From assembly GCA_022559985.1 (NCBI GenBank), contig JAFJTR010000061.1, forward strand, positions 1-64,000: a stretch of DNA of 64,000 nt, read 5' to 3'. The notes beneath the pieces are model-generated. The model ran no database searches, was not told the origin of the DNA, and saw only the letters and a program-made list of their open reading frames with translations. How positions within the stretch are numbered: position 1 is the stretch's first letter; each line of letters starts with the position of its first letter. Positions 45,040 to 56,968 of the stretch are shown one piece after another. This stretch comes from Parastagonospora avenae f. sp. tritici 18332-5 (lineage: Eukaryota; Ascomycota; Dothideomycetes; Pleosporales; Phaeosphaeriaceae). Both the position numbers and the translations under genes were made by a program.

Positions 45040-47912
45040 AGCCTATCTGTTATCAGCTACAGCTTGATCGCTAATACCAGGAGAATTATCAAGGTGAACA
45101 TACGAGTTGACACAGTAGAACTGTAGAGAGAATCTGGTCGATGGTGGTAGAAGCCGACTTGACTTAATGAGATGCGTTGGATGCTGGGTGTACCAAGTTC
45201 GCGGGCATCAAGCTCCTTTTATATGCAGACCATCCCATATCTTGTCCACATGAGTCCTGAGGTCTTCGGACAGATCAACCCTAACACCGGGAAAACCTGT
45301 TCAGACGGCCGAACACTAGGCAATGGCGACAAGCATCTGAGCCCGAAGTACGAAGAAGCTCGTAATTTTCTGGTGTTGCACTGGTCTTGGTGGCCGCTGC
45401 ACCCACCCCAATGTATCATCAATACGAACTTACGAGAATTTGGTCGTGGTCTAGACACCTCGACCCCCGCAAAGCTTCCAAGTTGTGTGTGTCAAGGAAG
45501 GATGCGCAACAAAATCTAGTCTACAACCAGGAGACTGTTGTCGATACTAACCCGATGCATGTTGTTGCCGCTCAGCGTTCGGTCATCGGAATAACCTTGT
45601 ATAGTAATGACACGAGCTGACTGCTGAGAAGGCTTTAGCAGCAATGCCTCGAAGAACACGTGCTTCGGTTCTGAGGTACGCAAGTTATCAACCACATTTT
45701 GGGCGGTCTCGACGCTGAACTACAAAGCTTATCTATTTGAGCGTCCGAGCAGGTGATATCTCCTCACTGCAGTGCACAGCAAGATCTTCGGCGCCGCAGC
45801 TTCTACTATTGTTAGCTCGGAGGAAATTCCCGTACGATACGAGTAACAGTCTTACGTATTCCCTGAAAACCATGGTGTGCAGCAAAATGTTCGGTGCCCC
45901 AATCTCTACTATTATTCGCTCGGAGGAGATTTCCGTAAGATATGTGATGGACCCGCTCGGAAGTGCCTCATTAAACGGGAATTAGCATTGTTCTCTCAGG
46001 CCGAACCGGACTTGTACTATAGGTAGAAGGGCATTCACTACAAGCAACTCAGCATGGCTAAGGTCTAGAAACTATTCTTTTCCGAGAGATAGCGACTCTT
46101 TCTAAAACCCCCTGACAGCACATGTGTGGCTGGATTTCATAAAATGACTTTGAAAGCTGCTGATGCTATGATTGATAGCAAGATTCTAAGGTTAGGTAGG
46201 CTCCAGATGTCTACAGGGCGTCCACGTGACTCCGCGTTCTCCAGAAAAGTTCCACGGGTAGAACCTCAGACATCAATAGGCCGATAATTTGGATATACGG
46301 AGGTCGCGGAAGTTGAAGAAATCGTATGCAACGGGCCTTCTAGTAGCGCTGACTCATAGTGGCGGTCTCTCCGGATTTCTCAATACGGTATGATGATACT
46401 GTCAGCTCGGTGGGATCGGGTAGTGCTGATTGTCAAGCGTCAAGGCTGGGGAGAATCATGTAGTATTAGGCTATGGGATAGAGAGGCCTATGTACTGAAT
46501 GGAGCACGCACTAGTCCCAATGGGGAAGTGCGTGAGAGCAAACATGCGGTGGAACCTGGGGCAAACAGTACCGGCCTGTGCGGGAGACCCCACGGCCGAC
46601 ACTGGTTTATAGCGGCGGCCTCTTTGATTCCCTCAATATGAGTCGGCCTGGGCCGTTCTGCCGAACCACAAACAGATCTTAACGCCGTTTGGATCTAGTC
46701 TTGAAGACGGTTTCCAGGCGCTAGTGAATTTTGACTTCCAGTTTTAGCATTTGCGTGATGATGGTTGGTGTTCCAGTGACCATGCTCGTTGCGCGCAATA
46801 TTTCACCTTTTTGTCGTATTTGCACAGCCATCCAGAGCAAAAGCTTCTTTCGGGTATACATTGAACATACGCGCAAGTTGCCAAGTATTAGATGTCACTG
46901 ATATTTAACGGTAGCTTGGGAGCCTCTGCGTGCTGTTCGTGGTATGTCTCGACTGCTCTTGCGTAGAACTGTGCATAGGAGGCGTCTGGCAACGAGACGA
47001 GAAGGGAGGCTGACAAAATCCCCTGACAATAGCCCAGAATGATCATCTGGTAAGAGGGCGAGAAATTAGTAGAGTTGGGGATAGGGAACTTTGAATGGCT
47101 GACTCTTGCAAAGGCTGCATCTAATTTGCTTTTGCACATTATTGGTTCTCCACTCCCTTCAAATTTCTTCCTCATCCGCGTCAGCAATGCAAACAACTCG
47201 ATTTGCGCAATTTTGCGTTGCAGTAGAGCTATGATGACAGTCAAATGTGCAATGCATTACGGAGGCAGAAGCACGGCTCAGGTAAGTCGCACAATATTGC
47301 TTAAAGATCATGCGGCAAATGTTCTAACCTTCTCAGCGATCTACTCTCTCCTGCATTACGTCACCAGATACTGCATTTCCGTCGTCTACAATCTCTTAAA
47401 TTGGTGTGAGGCAAACACCTGCAGGCTGACTGCAGAGCAAGGTAAAACTATCGCTTTGCAGGAGGCAATGAGAGAGCAACACAAAATTGTCTTCGGGAGC
47501 GGTCAAGGATTTGCGAAACCAGCTGGATTAGCTAAAGGAATAAAAACAAGAAGAACTTGCAGTGGAACTAGACGCACGACCAAAGACAATGGGGGAGGAG
47601 TATGGTAACGAGAATCGAGGCGAAGCTGATGTCGAATACAAACTGTGATCAAGAACCACATTTTAGGCGCTAGGTAAGATTTTGATTGTGATCCTTGCTA
47701 ACGCCATTAATATAATCTAAGAAAAACTTATGGTTCCTATCACTCTCTAGAATATCATTGTTTCTTAGCAAGTCTCTATCATTGAACAAGAAGAAGAAGC
47801 AGATTGCAAGCGTCGCAATGACGTCACAACAATTCCTCCTTCCAACCAAATGAATCTCAACATCTTTTCGTAACGCCTCCTCACACCCGAACCCCCCAAA
47901 TCCACCCTCAAA
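45040..47912. other. 2.9-kb gene-poor accessory interval
   Basis: No intact gene recognised. It holds a diverged 69-bp direct repeat (45772-45943) and a weaker pair of coding-like similarities at about 46350-46386 and 46602-46641. Overlapping frames at 46888-47244 (minus) and 47075-47608 (plus) are open but lack domains. The interval may be relics of decayed genes. Confidence 0.45.
45772..45943 (+). repeat. Two diverged direct copies of a 69-bp unit
   Basis: Units at 45772-45840 and 45875-45943 agree at about 54 of 69 positions by hand count, with 103 bp between their starts. Each can be read as protein (K-x-F-G-A-x-x-S-T-I-x-x-S-E-E-I-x-V-R-Y), but the two lie in different frames. The pattern is faintly like the FGP...EEEA region of aldehyde dehydrogenases; that link is weak. 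Confidence 0.7.
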
Positions 47913-48638
47913 ATGCCTCTCCCAATCACTGGCAAATCAGAAAAAGACACGCGCGCTTCCGCCCTCGAAGCGGAATACGAAAAACGTCCAGATCCGGTCG
48001 CCCTCACGCAAAATCCTAAACCGTCAAAGAACAGCTCGTCTGGCGTCGACTATGAACCGTATCCTGAGCAGTCAATCATTCTAGCCCCTGAAAGAGAGAA
48101 AATTGTGCAAGCGATATGTAACCTGTACTCGGGCAGCGCGAGTAAAGAGGACATGTTGGTGTATGCCGAAGAAGCGATTTATGATGATTCGTGGAGCTAT
48201 TGCGATACACGGTATAAGATTGCTGGACAGTGATATGGTGAGTATACCAAATGTTCTTCGGTATTAACAGGGGTGATTTGAGATGCTGATGGGAAGTAGG
48301 TATCCCTAAGATCATGAAATTGTCGCGAACTATCAAGACCCAAGTCGTGTCTTCAAAGCCGGATGAGATCGTCTTCAAATTACAGCAGGATTATACGCCA
48401 AAACCTATGCCAGTGGCGAAGAAAGTGAATAGTTTGGTGACGTTGACGTTTGATGGGGAGGGAAAGATTAGATACCACAAGGTACATCACCTGATGTTAT
48501 GACTGCGTAGATTTGCTAACGATAGCGCAGGATATGTGGAACGAGAAAGACTATAGTCATGAAGGGTTGGGCAAGATTATGAAGGAGCTAAATGGCTACC
48601 ATTTGACGAAGATCACACAGCCGCCAGAGGACTTGTAA
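47913..48638 (+). pseudogene. SnoaL/NTF2-like conserved fungal protein with one in-frame TGA
   Basis: Three exons: 47913-48237, 48300-48481, 48531-48638 (introns 62 and 49 nt). The frame closes at 204 residues apart from TGA at 48231-48233 (codon 107). The motif around it is IAGQ-stop-YGIPKIMKL; relatives as I remember them have WYG, so TGG to TGA is the simple explanation. The rest is well preserved: MPLPITGKSEKDTRASALE at the start, LYSGSASKEDMLVYAEEAIYDD, NSLVTLTFDGEGKIRYHKDMWNEKDYS. No alternative donor or acceptor avoids the stop in frame. The fold looks NTF2/SnoaL-like; function is unknown. It may be recently inactivated, mis-sequenced, or rescued at the RNA level. Confidence 0.7.
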
Positions 48639-51423
48639 TTGCGTAAGTGGTAGACATCGGTTTGCATCTATGGTAGAGTTGTTGGCAAGGACCACTCTCT
48701 ATCTCAGCCACGAAAAGCGATAAACCTTCCTCTATCATAGATGATCAGAACCGGAGGTACCTGGAATTCCCTGTTTAAGGTGCGACATGCTTACAAACAT
48801 GATATATGCAGCTATCACGCAAGACGCTGAGCTAAATTAGTTCTGCACCACGCCGTGTTCGTTCTGATACTCTGTATTCTACATGCTACATATGTTCTTT
48901 CGACCCTTTTCAACTCAAGAACCAAAAGCTAGTCAATCAAATTTACAATCAATCGCAGATCTATCACGTGCAGGGAGAGAACGCTCACTCTGCCCAAGCA
49001 CAGCTCAAATCTGAAGATCGCGCAACTCGTGCTTAGGCCGCTTTCCGGTTCTTCACTTAGACAGGTCTTGTCTCTCGAGACCTGCCAAAAGCCATGCTTA
49101 ATTTACACCGTCCTTTCGCGCGTTGGAAGCTTTGCAGCTTGAAACATTTCGGTGCATTGAAGTTACAGATCAGTCTATTCATGAGATGGTAGGCAAAGAA
49201 TTATATTCGTCTAGAGTCAGTTGTCAGACCAGTGACTGAAATAGAGGCAGCCGCATCTATCAGGGTGCTTACGACCAATAATAAAATAAAATCTTGCGGT
49301 TAGTCCATAATCCCCCTTGGCGGCTTTTAAGATTCCTCACAGACTGATGAAATCAGCGCTCTTTATCACTTTACACCGTCATCCACACTGCCCCTAAGCA
49401 TGACGACTCACAGCTACTCTGTCCCGCGCTCGAGAGACATACGCAACACGCAGCATAGATTCACTAACAAAGACCACGCAGGTTCCATAGAGCTTCCAAA
49501 AGACCAAGTTGCCGGGAAGATCTTCACACAGAATCCTATCCACGCAAGTTCTGTTGAATGCGTGATAGGAACCTTCTGAACCTGGTCATAAGCCTGGGAC
49601 GGATGGAAGAATTGGTCGATCAAACGCTGTCAAGTAGTTAGGGATATACGGGCCGAGCTCTGGGCTCTCAAGTGCTTCGCTCCCGGACATGGCCTTTCAG
49701 TAGTTTTAGGTCTTATGGTCGATGCAGTCTGCTATGTCAGAGTAAGCTATACGAAATTATTTGTACGCGTAAGCCTACGTTTCTTGCCATGAATCAGATT
49801 TGAAGATTACTAGAGGTGCCAAGAACAGCTCTGGGACTGCCAAAACCCTCATGGTAAAATACCAAGAACCAACAACTCGCATAGTTGAGAACGAGCTCAA
49901 GTATTTTACGATCGACCTACGAAAGAGACTTAATCTACACTTGCTGTGTGTACGACTGCTGCTTTGTTGACTCGGAAATGTAGCTTAGGAATGAAAGAGG
50001 CTGAGGAGTCTGAAGGGTCGACTCTTAGACCGTAGATCGGCCTTGCAACGTCACTGCGCGAACGCACTCTCTAGTCGCCACCAACATCGATCAGACATCT
50101 CTACCACGATTGGCGCATGCGATAAGGACTATGGCTCGATTGTTTCCATTGTGCCTATCCCAGCCTTGCGCCAAAGCAGACACGAACGCTGCAACTCTTC
50201 CACTTACGACCACAAAACGCTGAATACGAGTGTGCTGATCTTGCCTTTCAGAAGCCAATGTTCAGACATAGTGCATCATCGTTAGTGGGCTCTGCTTACC
50301 GAAGAAGACGAAAGGCGTTGAGGGCCCAAACAGCGACAGCCTTCGTGTTCTAAAAACAACAGACTTTTTCGACTTCTTCGCACAGAGCATGGGTCACCGT
50401 ACTCTGTAGATGGCTACTAATGTCTCGCTCTGTCCCTCTCGTCTCTGTTTCGAACTTTAAACGTGTTCTTCGTAAGTGCTTCTCGTCGTGGCTTGCACAC
50501 CGACATCCGCTCATACAACGTGCCGCAATTGAGCAGGTCGCCATGTAGACCTATCTACCATGATCCCTGTCCCAGCTGTGCATCTACAGGGTGTCCAAAC
50601 GCCAAGCCGCATCTTGGATGATTCTAGCCATCATGAGTATACATAGCCGCGTCTGACTGTGTCGGGCCGTCGCGTATCTGTCTTCTTAGAGGAAGAACGG
50701 CTGTAGATTACTTCATAAATTGGCGTAAGTTTCTTGTTCTAGGCCTAATCGGGTCAGCCAACGCTGGGGAGAGTGTAGGGAAAAAATTTAGAATAAATCG
50801 GAGGGTCGTAGTATACATATCCTTCTCATAAGATTTGAGAAGAACTATGCTTATTTTGGGCGAGATATTGACCTTTCTCTTTAGCCTTAGCGTGGGTTCG
50901 ATGTTCTGTCAAGTGTGGGGAGAGAGGTCTTGATCAATCAGAGCGTATTGCTGCCTCTCACCGCCTGCCTGGAGTAGCCTAACAAAGGAGTCTTTTGCTA
51001 GTTTATGCGGTAGCATAAAAACGTTGGGTTTATAGATGATAATTAGACTTAACGTATCAGAACTCATGGCGACTGATCGACTGCGCTATCCAGGATGCGA
51101 CTTGGCATTTAGACACCCCGTAGTGCCAACTTTGCTCAGATAGATTGAAAATGATATGGTACCCTAGACCGATCGCAGATTAATCAGTAGTTAATCAGTG
51201 CGCCCCAGTTTCACTAAGCGCTAGCGTGTGCATCAACGAAGAACCCAATCCTTCTCGAAGGCAATACACTTTTTTCTGAAAAGGAGCGAAGTCAGGCACA
51301 AAAAGGCATCTCATCGTGTATTGATTTAATCCACGTTTCGCAGCACTGATTGAGTGAATAACACATCATAATTATAAAATTTTGCATCCTTAATTTCAAC
51401 TTCAAGCTATACATCAGAACACT
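48639..51423. other. 2.8-kb interval without recognisable genes
   Basis: Both strands were read; no domain, exon chain or transposon-like motif was found. It contains only small features: a 7-bp inverted repeat at 49062-49084 and a 9-bp direct repeat TTAATCAGT at 51180-51199. Confidence 0.5.
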
Positions 51424-52550
51424 ATGAAGGTTACGAAACATATCTACGTACCATTGGCTCTGGTTGCGACTCTTACAACATCCTCTCTTCTCATAGAATC
51501 TTCTGTCAGCAAACATCCTCTGCTCAGACGAGAGGGGACAGACAGTAGCCCTCTTCTGACTGCTATATCGAACGACCCAGACCTTTCTACCCTCTACTCT
51601 CTCATCAAGAGTACGGGAGGTGCTAGCGGCATTCCTGGTCCACAATTCGAAGAGCGGTTCAACAACCTCACTGATGGACGAAAGTTTACTGCTTTTGCAC
51701 CCGTTAACTCGGTAAGTAGTGACATTATGTTGGCTTGGCTTTGATGGACGGCTAACATCTACAGGCTTTCAAAGCTGTGAAACCAGAAGTCCTGGCAGCT
51801 TTAACAGAACCAGAATCTTATGTGTTACTCGAGGCTATCTTGAGAACTCACATCGCGGAAGGGGCGGTTACGACAGAAGACATTTTCACGCCGGGAAGGT
51901 CAATCAAAGCCATAGAAGGCATCCCGCTCACATTCAGCAACTCGGAAAATACCGTCACCATCAACAACCAAACCACCTTGGCATCTACGTCCAGGACCGT
52001 GGTTGGAAATGGAGCGATATTTAAGATCAAGAAGATGATCGATCCATTGGTGCTCATTTATGGAACCGATGTGGACGTGAATACGCCTATTGGATCTGCA
52101 TCCAAACCTCCGAAGGAAATGTCTGAAGGTTCGGGAACCATTGCATCAGTTCTGGCCTCTTCACCTAATCTGTCGACGTTCACCTCTCTCCTGAACCTGA
52201 CTTCTCCAGATTTCTTCTATTTCCTCGACGCCGCTGTCCCCGATGGCAAGAGTCTGTCCATACTTGCCCCCAGTAACGGAGTGTTCAAGGCTATAGGACT
52301 GACCGACAAGGTCATTCAGCCAAGCAACGTTGCATTTACTGCGTACCTCCTCAAGTACCCTTTCATTGACACATCATCGCCTGGGCAGGACAAGTCCATT
52401 GTTAAGTTTCCTGCGACTGTTCGGAGGGACGATGATGGAATCATCACGAACGTGAACAATGCTGCTGTCAAAGGGGAGAAGACTTGCGTCAAGAACGCAT
52501 GCATTTATACTGTCGATAGGTGGCTGGACCCCTTGTTTGGATCATTGTAG
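51424..52550 (+). CDS. Secreted fasciclin (FAS1) domain protein
   Basis: Two exons: 51424-51711 and 51765-52550, with a 53-nt intron (GTAAGT donor, CTAAC branch). The frame closes at 357 residues. An N-terminal hydrophobic segment (about 9-22) acts as a signal peptide. Two FAS1 domains follow: about 40-190, with LLTAISNDPDLSTLYSLIK, TDGRKFTAFAPVNSAF and LLEAILRTHIAEG; and about 205-350, with SVLASSPNLSTFTSLL, LSILAPSNGVFKAIG and YTVDRWLDPL. FAS1 proteins in fungi are secreted or wall-attached adhesion-type proteins; no GPI signal is seen here. It is convergent with the Cys-rich secreted gene, with 148 bp between stops. Confidence 0.88.
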
Positions 52551-52698
52551 CCATTTTATACTAGAGTTTAGCAGCACCATGATTGCCGTTCATCAGATAA
52601 ATTTTGCATATTCTAGGCACAAAAGACCCATGGTACAAACTGTATGTTGTGTCTCGCTCTACCCCAATTTCTTCTTCATTTTCCCCACATGGGCATCC

Positions 52699-53196
52699 CT
52701 AACAGGCCTGTGGAGACGGTCCCCATCCTTCAATAATTTGCTCCACCGAGCCTATCGTGTGATCGGCAGGTTCCCACCCCTTCTGTCTGCACGCGCTCTG
52801 GCATGCTAGTGTACCGGCCAAGTCCTTTCGTGCGTGGCTGTAGTCGTTCTTCTTGAACGTTTTCCCTAGGACAGTGAACTGGTCTGACGAGAAAACCTCC
52901 TGGTTGTAGCAGATGGAGCCGACGCCACAAATGTTGATATCGACGCAATGATTTAGTAGCAACCACCATGTACAACCGTCTGGACGACTCTTGAGGGTGT
53001 CGCAGGAGGTAGTATTGCTGGCGGTTGCGAGTTGGCCGTTGGTCTGCGTGTAGTTTACTTTCAGCGTTTCGACAGTCGCTCCGACTCCGCTGACGGTGCA
53101 TTCACAGCGCTGCCAGACAAATTGGCTACCGAGCGTGGTGGCTGCTAATGCGGCTAGCAGCACAAGGTGGCGGAGAAAGAAGTTTATGAAGACCAT
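52699..53196 (-). CDS. Small secreted cysteine-rich protein (165 aa)
   Basis: Single exon. The start at 53196 is preferred over the upstream in-frame ATG (53259) because it places a clean signal peptide at residues 1-23 (FFLRHLVLLAALAATTLGS). The mature part holds ten cysteines, an even number compatible with five disulfides: two in an RCEC motif at the front, single ones spaced through the middle and a terminal Cys. A short conserved-looking DGCTWWLLLNHCVDINICG segment lies in the middle. No known domain is evident. Size, secretion and cysteine content make it an effector-type candidate; this is inference only. Confidence 0.7.
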   Translation of the reverse strand: MVFINFFLRHLVLLAALAATTLGSQFVWQRCECTVSGVGATVETLKVNYTQTNGQLATASNTTSCDTLKSRPDGCTWWLLLNHCVDINICGVGSICYNQEVFSSDQFTVLGKTFKKNDYSHARKDLAGTLACQSACRQKGWEPADHTIGSVEQIIEGWGPSPQAC

Positions 53197-54537
53197 TTTG
53201 GGCAGAGGTTGATCGTTATAGGCCTGAATTAGATACAATCCGTGTGCAGAAGTTAACAAATCTCACGAGGAGTAAGAAATATAGTGAGATCCGAAGCGAA
53301 CTCTATATTCCATCAAGAAGCAAGAGCCTCCTATTTATACTGCAAAGCTACTCTCGACTGCCCACCCAGAACTTTTAAGAGGATCTCACAACCAACCGAT
53401 GCGTACTACCTTACAACCATTTCGACAACATATCCACGTGCAAGCGTTTCACGTCTATACGAGAGTGCAGATCTGCGCCGCTCACGGCAAACTCGGGCAG
53501 TCACGCAGCTCCAAGACATCTTACCGCATCTCTACATTCTAAGTAGACTAGATCTATTGGTCATTTCGTACCAATACGAGATTTAGTACGTAAATGTTGA
53601 ACTAAGATGGGAACCGCGATGTCTTGGAGCGATGCCTTTAGTTTACTAGTGCTCCGACATTGTGCCGTTACGCCGGTCCACGAACGCTGTTTGCACCCTG
53701 TTGATGGTACAACGCAGGTAGTGCATGGAGACATGGATATTTAAACAAAATTGGTTGAAAAGCTTCTTCTGGATCTGTAATGATTTTTTAACATGTAGTC
53801 TAGCTTGTGCGCTGATCACTCTTCTTCCATTCTCTAAAGTACCCATCATGTAATGTTCTCAAACCCCTGCTTTCCAATGTTAGTTAGACCGCACTGGGCT
53901 TGAATGAATGATTTCTATGTGGATATGCATGTCTCTCGGCGTTTACGACGGGGCGCTACGCTGCTAACTTAGATACACATGCACTCATGCAAGAGGGCAT
54001 TGCCAAGACCCGACACGGGCAGTACCGACATGTCTTCATGCATGTCATTTGTGCTGGGCGACGAAGAATTTCCGAAAAATTTCTGCTTTCTGGTGGATTT
54101 TAGCAGAGAATTCTCGATCACGTGTGGGACTACTGTATTCACTGATTAGCTAATTGCGCCGAGTCTCCAAACCGCTGATATGTTGAGCACCGCTTCAACT
54201 CGTTAGTCCTGCGCAGTACTGTGGCACTCAATATGACAAGGCATTTTCAACAGCATCTGTGATATATAGTCAAGAGTAAGTCTTTCTTGGTTGCATGCAA
54301 ATCATAGTTGGTATTGCGAAAAACTGCCCCAAATGAACAATGGTGACGTTTATCCTAAACCGCCACAAAAGCAGGTTCAAACAACGGAATCAACTCATCA
54401 TCCTCTTGCAACTCATCCAACCTTTCCTGATTCGTAGGAAACTCAGGAACGCGATCCCACTCCGGGCCTATCCCTTCTTCCTTAATGAGCTCCCTCTCAT
54501 CTCCCTCCCTCCTCAAATATTCATCTCTACACCAGAA
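53197..54537. other. Intergenic region (1.3 kb)
   Basis: No gene recognised. Moderately AT-rich with scattered short frames. Confidence 0.5.
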
Positions 54538-56424
54538 CTACAATTTCTCAATCCAGCTCCTATCGTCAGCGGTAAGCTTGACGCGCACATAGCGTGAATT
54601 AGGATTAGTAAATTGATGCCGCGCGTCATCGATGAAAGCCTTTGCGTTGGCTTCGGTGCGGAAGTGGATGGTTGTGTCGCGATGAGTGGTTAGCACTGCG
54701 TCGAGTGGTCCTTCGATGTTTTTGGTTTCGTCGTCGATGTGGTTGATAGGTCCGCTGTGGTGTAACAAAAGTTTGATACTCTTGAATGCTTTCAACTCGA
54801 CGGCGATCCACAGCGCTGTTGGTCACGCAACGAACCGCCCGTTTCCAGTATGGATGTCCAAACAGCGGCATTGAGGTGCACAGTTAGCAGTCACGTGACA
54901 TAGTCTCGTGTAACGTCGTACGCACAAAGGGATAAATATCTTTCCTTCGCACAGCCTTAGAAGGATAGAAGCAATCAACACCAGTTACCCACAACCCCCC
55001 CTCGTGCGATGTCTACACCGTGCAAACCTTTCTGCCTCGCGCGTAAGTGCTGATAGCATTTGCTAGCTAGCAGGGAGCCCATTCAACAGTGGATGTCTAC
55101 ATGCTGCTCTTCGAGGAGGTAACGCACCATGTCTGCTCTATCCTTTTGCACTGCCGTATATAAGGGGAATACGCCCGGCGGAACGCGGAGTACGTGCGGG
55201 TCGGCACCGTACTTGTTGACAAGCAGCTGAGCGCAGTCTACAGATCCGTGCTCTGCGGCTGTGTCAAATAGGTGCTGGATGTGCAGTGTTTGCCCTCTTG
55301 CACATCGTCAAGCGACATTGTATCGTGTTTCTTGATACCCAAGGAATGGATGAACTCGAACTTGTCGGTGCGATTGAGCACGACGGCGCTATATGCGCCG
55401 TAGGTGAAGGGTTTGTGTAGGTCCGTAGGCACGTCGAAGTCGCCAACGTCCCCGTACTCAAGCTCGGGGTATTTGAATCCTAAGAGCAGTTTGATTGATG
55501 GAAGATCGTTTATGGGAATGGAGATGGGAATGGCGTCCATCGCAGCCTTCCTCAACTTTGCGTTCGATTCGGCGACTATGAGCGCGTCTTGCCCGGGTGC
55601 AAGACAGCCTGCACACTCTAGCAGCGACACAGTATCTTGTAGCCGCTATTGTTACCGGCAGCAGCTGTAATAGAGAATGGAGTGACTTTTACGCCTGGCT
55701 TCTTCAGCAGCAGCTCTACCAACTTGGCATTTCCTACACGCGCTGTAGCTTCTAGCGCATCCGCATCAGGGAATTCGCCCAGGTACTCTTTGGCGAGATC
55801 GCTGCCACCGATTCTAGCGGTCGGATTTGCGCCCCGACTAAGTAGAAACTCCATCGCCTCGGGCTAGTCGCCATACGCCGCCACAAGGAGGAGAGTCCTA
55901 CCAAATTCGTCTCGCAGGTCGACATCGATGCCACTGTCGAGGAAGATCTTGAGAATATTGACATGGCCGGTCAGAGCTGCGTTGTGCAATAGAGCTATCG
56001 CAGAGTCAACCTTGTCAGGGATATCGAGATCGTTTATCTCTTTCTCTTCGTCCTCCTTGCCCTCCTCCTTCTTCGACTCTTCTTCTAGAGCTTTCGCGAT
56101 GTCGGGATGCACTTTCATGCCAGTCTCAACTGAGCAGCGTACCATATCCTCGTCGCCTCTTCTCACTGCCCTGTGAAGGATCAACCGTCGGTGCATCTGC
56201 TTTGTATACTTTTCAAGGACTTCTTTGAGCTTCTCGACACGCTCCTTGGGATCGGCGATGCCCCATATCTTGCGCTCCTGAAGTGGATCACGGCCAAGCT
56301 GGTCATAGTATTCGTAGTCATCCACCCAGAGGCGATGCTTTGCAGAAAGGGGCTCCATTATGATCGCCGTTCCCGGCAAATAATCGGGTGTTTCAAGTTG
56401 GTATGGGAGAAGTATTTTTGGCAT
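54538..56424 (-). pseudogene. Broken ankyrin-repeat protein gene
   Basis: Pieces on the minus strand read in order as one ankyrin protein. The first, from ATG 56424, has MEPLSAKHRLWVDDYEYYDQ, an acidic linker (EESKKEEGKEDEEKE) and repeats (LLHNAALTGHVNILKIFLDSG). It ends at TAG 55866-55864, after which the same frame continues PEAMEFLLSRGANPTA. A frameshift follows near 55625-55640, another near 55270-55300 (leading to LFDTAAEHGSVDCAQLLVNKYGADP), and TGA at 54825-54823 precedes PTALWIAVELK, the last repeat. Both point stops and indels are present, so it is more decayed than the F-box or DUF3176 genes. The original product was probably a cytosolic ankyrin protein of unknown role. Confidence 0.7.
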
Positions 56425-56968
56425 CTTGATGATGGATAGTTAGGAATTGTGTCGATAAGTGTGCCAGGTCGGGCACAAGTAATTTGAACGCGATAGACCC
56501 AAAGGAGGAGTAGAGATTGGGAACATCATATCATTTGAATGTTTTTTTTAGGGACCGAGATCAAACTGGACAAATCGCAGCCTAAAGGCAGCCACATGCA
56601 GCTAGGGTCGCTAATCATCGTACTGACGCAATCTCTACACCAAGGATTATATCTGTGGAGGTTACAAGGCGTCAGCCTTGATTTGTGATGCAAGTCGTGA
56701 GCTCGCCTATGCGATTGAAGGAAAGTTTGTTGCAGCTGAACGCTGACCGGAAGTGGGGCGCTGCGTTAGCGCTGCACTCCTTCATCAACGCCTTGTCACG
56801 ATAATAATACAGCTAAGTGAGAAGTAAACATGAAGCGTAAAATTGCATAGCTCAAGTGCTGGAGACAGCACATGAAGCAAAGTTTGACGTGAGTCTAGGT
56901 ATGTTTTGAAGGAAGTACGAACAACTCTAGAGTTTCATCTCACTTCCTCTTTTGGTAATTCATACCGT
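56425..56968. other. Intergenic region
   Basis: No gene recognised. Lies between the upstream side of the ankyrin pseudogene and the 3' end of the cyclin-like gene. Confidence 0.45.

Noticed and set aside
45737..45985. Aldehyde dehydrogenase fragment
   Set aside because: Similarity is limited to a loose FG...EE pattern; no catalytic Cys or cofactor motif nearby.
46888..47608. Overlapping minus- and plus-strand frames of 118 and 177 codons
   Set aside because: Neither shows a domain or conserved motif, and mutual overlap suggests chance openness.
48211..48300. Alternative splice donor at GTATAAG to avoid the SnoaL-like TGA
   Set aside because: Every acceptor tested leads to an immediate stop or the wrong frame for the conserved YGIPKIM segment.
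54890..54899. GTCACGTGAC palindrome as a functional element
   Set aside because: It lies inside the decayed ankyrin gene and a 10-bp palindrome is expected by chance at this scale.
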